From NCBI GenBank assembly GCA_964389005.1, contig CAYMCV010000048.1, positions 1 to 17,942 on the forward strand: a stretch of DNA of 17,942 bases, in the 5' to 3' direction. This stretch comes from CAYMCV01 sp964389005 (GTDB lineage: Bacteria > Bacillota > Clostridia > Lachnospirales > Lachnospiraceae). The position numbers were made by a program, and so were the translations under genes. Shown here piece by piece: positions 14,073-17,942 of this stretch (positions are counted from its first letter, which is position 1; each line of letters starts with the position of its first letter). A model generated the notes under the pieces. It had not been told where the DNA came from. It saw nothing but the letters and a program-made list of their open reading frames with translations, and did no database searches.

Positions 14073-14201
14073 ATGGCAAGCGAAAGTGAAACACTTGCCC
14101 CGTCCCCATGTAACAAAATATTTAAAGAAAATCTTATCGTATATACACATTTTATGCTAAGTATGTTAAACTACCAATATATGCGAACGGATTCATTGTG
14201 A
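14073..14201 (+). CDS. Short ORF opening with a translated REP-like repeat (doubtful gene)
   Basis: The 42-codon frame has a strong ribosome site (AAAGGGGAGG, 14058-14067) and ATG 14073. Its first residues MASESETLAPSPC come from repeat copy 7, in the same frame and at nearly the same distance from the ATG as in the phosphatase gene (MRNENDTLAPSPC). The remaining 29 residues resemble nothing I recognise. It may be a decayed gene whose start survived, or a leader peptide for the gene at 14222. Confidence 0.3.
   Translation: MASESETLAPSPCNKIFKENLIVYTHFMLSMLNYQYMRTDSL
14080..14114 (-). repeat. REP-like repeat copy 7 (minus orientation)
   Basis: Plus strand reads GCGAAAGTGAAACACTTG, then CCCCGTCCCCATGTAAC. 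It matches the reverse complement of copy 6 over about 34 bases, with a few substitutions and one indel. Confidence 0.85.
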
Positions 14202-14221
14202 AGCCGAGAACGGAGGGAATT

Positions 14222-14455
14222 ATGAAGAAGGAAGAATTAATTGAAACTGTAGCAGATACTGCATTTGTATCGACAGAAGAGTGTGAGAGAGTTCTCGTAT
14301 CTTTTGAAAAGGTTTTTACGAGAGAAGTGAAAGCAAAAATAAAGAAATATCTAATCATTACCGGCAGTGTTGTTGCCTTTATCGGGATACTGGCAACTGT
14401 ATTCTATTTTCTGGGCAAAAGGTGTAACTGTACCTGTATAAACGAGGAAGAATAG
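14222..14455 (+). CDS. Small membrane protein with HU-like N-terminal helices
   Basis: 77 aa from ATG 14222 (GGAGGG at 14212-14217); the GTG at 14198 has no ribosome site. Residues 1-36 (MKKEELIETVADTAFVSTEECERVLVSFEKVF) resemble the first two helices of HU-type nucleoid proteins (KxELIExVAxxxxxSxxxxxxVLxxF), but the beta-arm DNA-binding half is missing. Instead there is one transmembrane helix (about 43-64) and a CNCTC tail. The HU resemblance is an impression from the pattern and may be coincidental. The lipoprotein gene starts two bases after its stop, so the two are almost certainly coexpressed. Function unknown. Confidence 0.65.
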   Translation: MKKEELIETVADTAFVSTEECERVLVSFEKVFTREVKAKIKKYLIITGSVVAFIGILATVFYFLGKRCNCTCINEEE

Positions 14456-14457
14456 TA

Positions 14458-16137
14458 ATGAAAGGGAATATCAAAAGTCATATATTACTGAAAGAATCAG
14501 TATCTTTTTTGGTAATGGCGTGTCTGACGATACAGATTGTCGGGTGTACGAATGTGACATCAGAAGAAAGCACTGTGGATGAGCCACCGACGTCTATGGA
14601 GCAGGTTAACCGGGATGTAACTGAACAGTTTTCGGAGGAAAAATCGGAAGATATCTCGGAGAAAATATCCGAAGAAGCGTCGATGGAAACACAGTCTGAG
14701 GAGGATATCGTTCCCACATTACAGACAGCAGATGAGATAAAAGAATATTATGTTGTAAACGGAAGCGTTTCAGACATTGTATACAGTTCGGTCGGTGAGT
14801 TACTTAAGTCCTTTGATTTCAAGAATAAGGAGTATTCTCTTTATAGTGTTATTGCGGAACTAAATCGATGCAACTTTCATTATTATGGACGAGATTCCAA
14901 ACATAATTATTATGAGTCTTCCGATGATGATATGTTTTCTGACTATATTTTGACACTTGAAAGCGGAGATGTTCTGTATTTCACGGCATATAGGTCAAAC
15001 AATGGGGAATCCATAGGGATACAACAGGCAAATGGTGAAGAACGGAATTATTTTTTATGGAAAGTAAATGATGATTGCAGTTATTCCACGCTTGCAAAGT
15101 GTTATCAAAAAATGAGTAAACCTACATTTCAAGAATATGATTTGGCTTCAGTAGCAGAAATGAGTCAGCGAACAGTTTATTTTATGAAGAATAATCTGTA
15201 CGCGTTATACGGCCGTCAATTTGCTACCAAAGAATTGGATGCAATTTACAGAGCCTGTACTTGGTACACACCGAAGTACACTGCACAGGATTTCGATAAA
15301 GAGTGTAAAAAGTTATTTTCCGAAGAAGAGCAAAAATACTTAGAACAGTTGATTGCGAGAGAGCAAGAGTTAAAAAGCAAATCGCTTGCATCTAATGAAT
15401 ATCCCAAGCATGCCCTTTGTATTGTAAATGGTTCTTGGATGGATTGGGATAATGACGGTGTTGAAGAGCAGTTTTGGAAATGGGCAATTAACAAGCGCAA
15501 TTATTTTTATGAAGGCATGGATGTCTATATAGGAGAAGAAGAGGGCGATTCGATGCAATATCAGAAATTTTCCTATATAGGTGAGAACGTGCGGGACAAA
15601 GTGTGTATTGCGTCAGTAGAAGGTCAATCGATTATAGGCATTATTTTGGACAATGGATCGAGTGATGATGAAGCGAATACTTTGTTTCGTTACTCTGACA
15701 GCGGTATTGTCGAGAACAGAACTTTTTATTGTGATATTGATGATGTATTGTTTTTCCAAGATAAAGTGTGCGTAGCGGCGAACGCTTGTAAACTGCAACA
15801 GGAAAATATTTATCTGGACTATATTTTTGACGCAGATGGGAATTTACAAATATCAGAGAAGGATTTTTATGAGTATACCGGAAATGAAGTTACGGCATTG
15901 ATGGATGTTCCGCTACTTACATCGCCAAACGGTACAGAATTGATTACAACGATACAAACCGGCAACACGGCAATCATTGTCGGCGGCGATCATGGTGATT
16001 GGGTATATCTTCGCGATAATCTGACAGGACTGGAAGGATGGCTGAAATCCGAAGAATTCTGTGAGTGCACATTCCCGGATGGGACAGTCTACTACGCTGA
16101 TAGCGTTTTTACCGGACTGTTACCGTTTGTTGGATAA
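14458..16137 (+). CDS. Lipoprotein of unknown function with C-terminal SH3-like domain
   Basis: 559 aa, GAGGAAG at 14444-14450, starting two bases after the upstream gene. A lipoprotein signal peptide ends at IVGC (Cys30). A Ser/Glu-rich tether follows (about 32-95; repeated SEEKSEDISEKISEE). The large middle (about 95-475) contains no motif I recognise apart from a D-rich segment NGSWMDWDNDGVEEQFWKW that resembles FG-GAP or calcium-loop-type sequences. The end (477-534; VPLLTSPNGTELITTI, DWVYLRDNLTGLEGWLKSEEF) has the spacing and terminal GWL of bacterial SH3 domains, which usually bind cell-wall peptides. It is probably an extracytoplasmic wall-associated lipoprotein. A strong terminator follows. 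Confidence 0.75.
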   Translation: MKGNIKSHILLKESVSFLVMACLTIQIVGCTNVTSEESTVDEPPTSMEQVNRDVTEQFSEEKSEDISEKISEEASMETQSEEDIVPTLQTADEIKEYYVVNGSVSDIVYSSVGELLKSFDFKNKEYSLYSVIAELNRCNFHYYGRDSKHNYYESSDDDMFSDYILTLESGDVLYFTAYRSNNGESIGIQQANGEERNYFLWKVNDDCSYSTLAKCYQKMSKPTFQEYDLASVAEMSQRTVYFMKNNLYALYGRQFATKELDAIYRACTWYTPKYTAQDFDKECKKLFSEEEQKYLEQLIAREQELKSKSLASNEYPKHALCIVNGSWMDWDNDGVEEQFWKWAINKRNYFYEGMDVYIGEEEGDSMQYQKFSYIGENVRDKVCIASVEGQSIIGIILDNGSSDDEANTLFRYSDSGIVENRTFYCDIDDVLFFQDKVCVAANACKLQQENIYLDYIFDADGNLQISEKDFYEYTGNEVTALMDVPLLTSPNGTELITTIQTGNTAIIVGGDHGDWVYLRDNLTGLEGWLKSEEFCECTFPDGTVYYADSVFTGLLPFVG

Positions 16138-16152
16138 ATACATACAAATCAG

Positions 16153-16190
16153 AAAAGGTATCTGTTTATTGTGACAGATACCTTTTGCTT
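16153..16190. terminator. Bidirectional terminator between the lipoprotein and typA
   Basis: Perfect stem AAAAGGTATCTGT (16153-16165) and ACAGATACCTTTT (16174-16186) with an 8-base loop. The A and T flanks allow termination on both strands for two convergent genes. Confidence 0.9.
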
Positions 16191-16206
16191 CATTTCATTG
16201 ATGATA

Positions 16207-17942
16207 CTATTTCTTGGAATACATTGCTCTCTTACGTATTGTCGGATCCAGAATCTTCTTACGAATTCTCAGATGCTGTGGCGTAACCTCCAACAGCTCA
16301 TCCGTATCGATGAAGTCCAGTGCCTGCTCCAAACTCAAAATCTTCGGCGGTGTCAAACGAAGTGCTTCGTCAGCGCCTGAAGAACGCGTGTTGGTCAACT
16401 GTTTTCTCTTGCAGACATTGATTTCAATGTCCTCATTCTTGGCATTCTCACCGATAACCATGCCGGCATAGACGGCTTCACCCGCACCGATAAACAGATT
16501 ACCGCGTTCTTGCGCATTGAACAGCCCGTAAGTAATGGACTCACCGCTTTCATATGCAATCAGGGAACCTTGTTTACGATACTGAATTTCCCCTTTAAAA
16601 GGTCCATATCCGTTAAAAACACTGTTCATAATTCCGTTACCTTTGGTGTCGGTTAAAAATTCTCCTCGATAACCAATCAAACCGCGGGAAGGAATGGAAA
16701 ATTCCAATCTGGTATATCCGCCGGAAGCACTTCCCATATTGAGAAGTTCTCCTTTTCTGCGGCTTAGTTTTTCAATAATTGCGCCCGAGAACTCGTCCGG
16801 CACATCCACATAAGTCAATTCCATGGGCTCAAGCAACTTGCCTTTTTCATCCTTTTTATAAAGAACCTCAGCTTTGCTGACGGCAAATTCATACCCTTCA
16901 CGACGCATATTCTCAATTAAAACGGAGAGATGCAATTCACCGCGGCCGGAAACCTTAAAAGCCTCGGTGGTTTCGGTATCTTCAACGCGGAGCGAGACAT
17001 CTGTATTCAATTCGCGATATAAGCGGTCGCGTAGATGGCGGCTGGTAACGTATTTTCCTTCTTTTCCTGCAAGAGGAGAGTCATTTACGATAAAATGCAT
17101 TGCGATTGTAGGCTCAGAAATCTTCTGAAACAATATGGGTTCCGGAGATTCCGGTGAACAGAGCGTATCCCCGATATGGATATCGGAAATACCCGAAATC
17201 GCAACAATGGAACCAATGGTTGCTTCTGTCACATCCACTTTGGACAAACCGTCAAATTCATATAATTTGCTGATTTTAACCTTACGCTGTTTTTCGGGTT
17301 CGTGAGCATTGACAATGACAACCTCTTGGTTGACTTTGACACTGCCGTTATCAACTTTGCCGACACCGATACGGCCGACATATTCGTTATAATCGATGGT
17401 ACTGATCAATATCTGCGTACCTGCGTCCGGATCGCCTTCCGGTGCGGGAATACGCTCCAGGATGGTTTCAAAGAGCGGAACCATATTAACCGGCTCATCC
17501 GCAAGATCTGTGACAGCGGTACCGGTTTTGGCGGATGCAAAGATAAAAGGACAATCAAGTTGTTTATCATCCGCATCCAAATCTAAAAATAACTCCAAGA
17601 CTTCATCCACAACTTCGGCAGGACGCGCCTCCGGGCGATCGACCTTATTGATGCAGACGATGACGGGAAGTTTCAATTCCATTGCTTTACGCAGTACGAA
17701 CTTCGTCTGCGGCATCGCGCCTTCAAAGGCATCTACTACCAAAATGACACCGTTTACCATTTTTAGCACACGTTCGACTTCACCGCCGAAATCCGCATGC
17801 CCCGGGGTGTCAATGATGTTGATTTTGGTTCCTTTATATGTGACTGCTGTGTTTTTAGATAAAATCGTTATCCCGCGTTCACGCTCAATGTCGTTGGAAT
17901 CCATGACACGCTCCGCAACCTCCTGATTGTCGCGGAAAACAC
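16207..17942 (-). CDS. typA: TypA/BipA translational GTPase (N-terminus outside the window)
   Basis: On the minus strand the frame runs to the window edge: upstream of MDSNDIERERGITI the last 38 bases encode VFRDNQEVAERV, so ATG 17904 is an internal methionine. The missing part is the P-loop (HVDHGKTT) and about 30 residues. Visible are the switch I region ERERGITI, G3 DTPGHADFGGEVERV, G4 NKVD, G5 SAKTG, then EF-G-like domains II, III and V and the BipA-specific C-terminal domain (VNVCKRKQLTNTRSSG to TPQHLRIRKKILD). About 577 residues are present of roughly 605-615 expected. TypA/BipA binds ribosomes and supports large-subunit assembly and stress growth, notably at low temperature. It is convergent with the lipoprotein gene. 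Confidence 0.97.
   Translation of the reverse strand, partial: VFRDNQEVAERVMDSNDIERERGITILSKNTAVTYKGTKINIIDTPGHADFGGEVERVLKMVNGVILVVDAFEGAMPQTKFVLRKAMELKLPVIVCINKVDRPEARPAEVVDEVLELFLDLDADDKQLDCPFIFASAKTGTAVTDLADEPVNMVPLFETILERIPAPEGDPDAGTQILISTIDYNEYVGRIGVGKVDNGSVKVNQEVVIVNAHEPEKQRKVKISKLYEFDGLSKVDVTEATIGSIVAISGISDIHIGDTLCSPESPEPILFQKISEPTIAMHFIVNDSPLAGKEGKYVTSRHLRDRLYRELNTDVSLRVEDTETTEAFKVSGRGELHLSVLIENMRREGYEFAVSKAEVLYKKDEKGKLLEPMELTYVDVPDEFSGAIIEKLSRRKGELLNMGSASGGYTRLEFSIPSRGLIGYRGEFLTDTKGNGIMNSVFNGYGPFKGEIQYRKQGSLIAYESGESITYGLFNAQERGNLFIGAGEAVYAGMVIGENAKNEDIEINVCKRKQLTNTRSSGADEALRLTPPKILSLEQALDFIDTDELLEVTPQHLRIRKKILDPTIRKRAMYSKK

Overview
The window looks like a chromosomal segment from a low-to-moderate-GC Gram-positive anaerobe of the Clostridia, most likely Lachnospiraceae. 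The support is strong AGGAGG-type ribosome sites, canonical sigma-A promoters with 17-bp spacers, lipobox lipoproteins, a CD1871A-type CXXC peptide next to a polyferredoxin, and Gram-positive-style LysM proteins. The genus call is inference.

Layout. (1) 1-2031 (+): an N-terminally truncated pterin-synthase (QueD/PTPS)-like fragment, then a redox cluster of a TlpA/ResA-like thioredoxin lipoprotein, an overlapping 61-residue membrane CXXC peptide and a NapH-type membrane polyferredoxin. (2) 2032-3092: about 1 kb without a convincing gene, packed with repeats (29-bp direct repeats, a family of GGGGYACAA hairpins, a 64-bp tandem repeat) and a structured stretch ending in a GNRA-loop terminator. 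(3) 3093-7004 (+): a two-gene membrane glycosyltransferase operon, a PMT/GT39 protein with a pentapeptide minisatellite and an ArnT-like GT39 protein. (4) 7121-10547 (+): two tandem secreted paralogues with a beta-helix-like N-terminus and a C-terminal LysM. Their last 352 coding bases are identical although the rest has diverged. (5) 10656-12024 (-): a ClbS/DfsB-family protein and a RAYT/IS200-like HUH tyrosine transposase. (6) 12287-14024 (+): a class II self-inhibited Fic protein and a low-molecular-weight protein tyrosine phosphatase. (7) 14222-16137 (+): a small HU-like/transmembrane protein coupled to an SH3-domain lipoprotein. (8) 16207 to the window end (-): TypA/BipA GTPase, cut off at its N-terminus by the window edge.

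The most unusual feature is a dispersed REP-like repeat with core TGGGGACGGGGCAAG, found seven times between 8.6 and 14.1 kb, in both orientations, around the RAYT gene. The copies are built into gene structure. One supplies the RAYT stop codon and the -35 box of a near-consensus promoter for the divergently placed ClbS/DfsB gene. Two inverted copies are translated as the N- and C-termini of the tyrosine phosphatase. Two copies carry a Shine-Dalgarno and ATG in the same frame, and two sit as a REPIN-like inverted pair. This is consistent with a RAYT-mobilised repeat family in Clostridia that reshapes gene ends and promoters; mobility itself is inference.

Genes that plausibly work together are the redox trio (thiol-disulfide chemistry outside the membrane, fed by a membrane Fe-S relay), the two GT39 enzymes (glycosylation of exported protein or polymer), and the 14222/14458 pair (membrane peptide plus lipoprotein).
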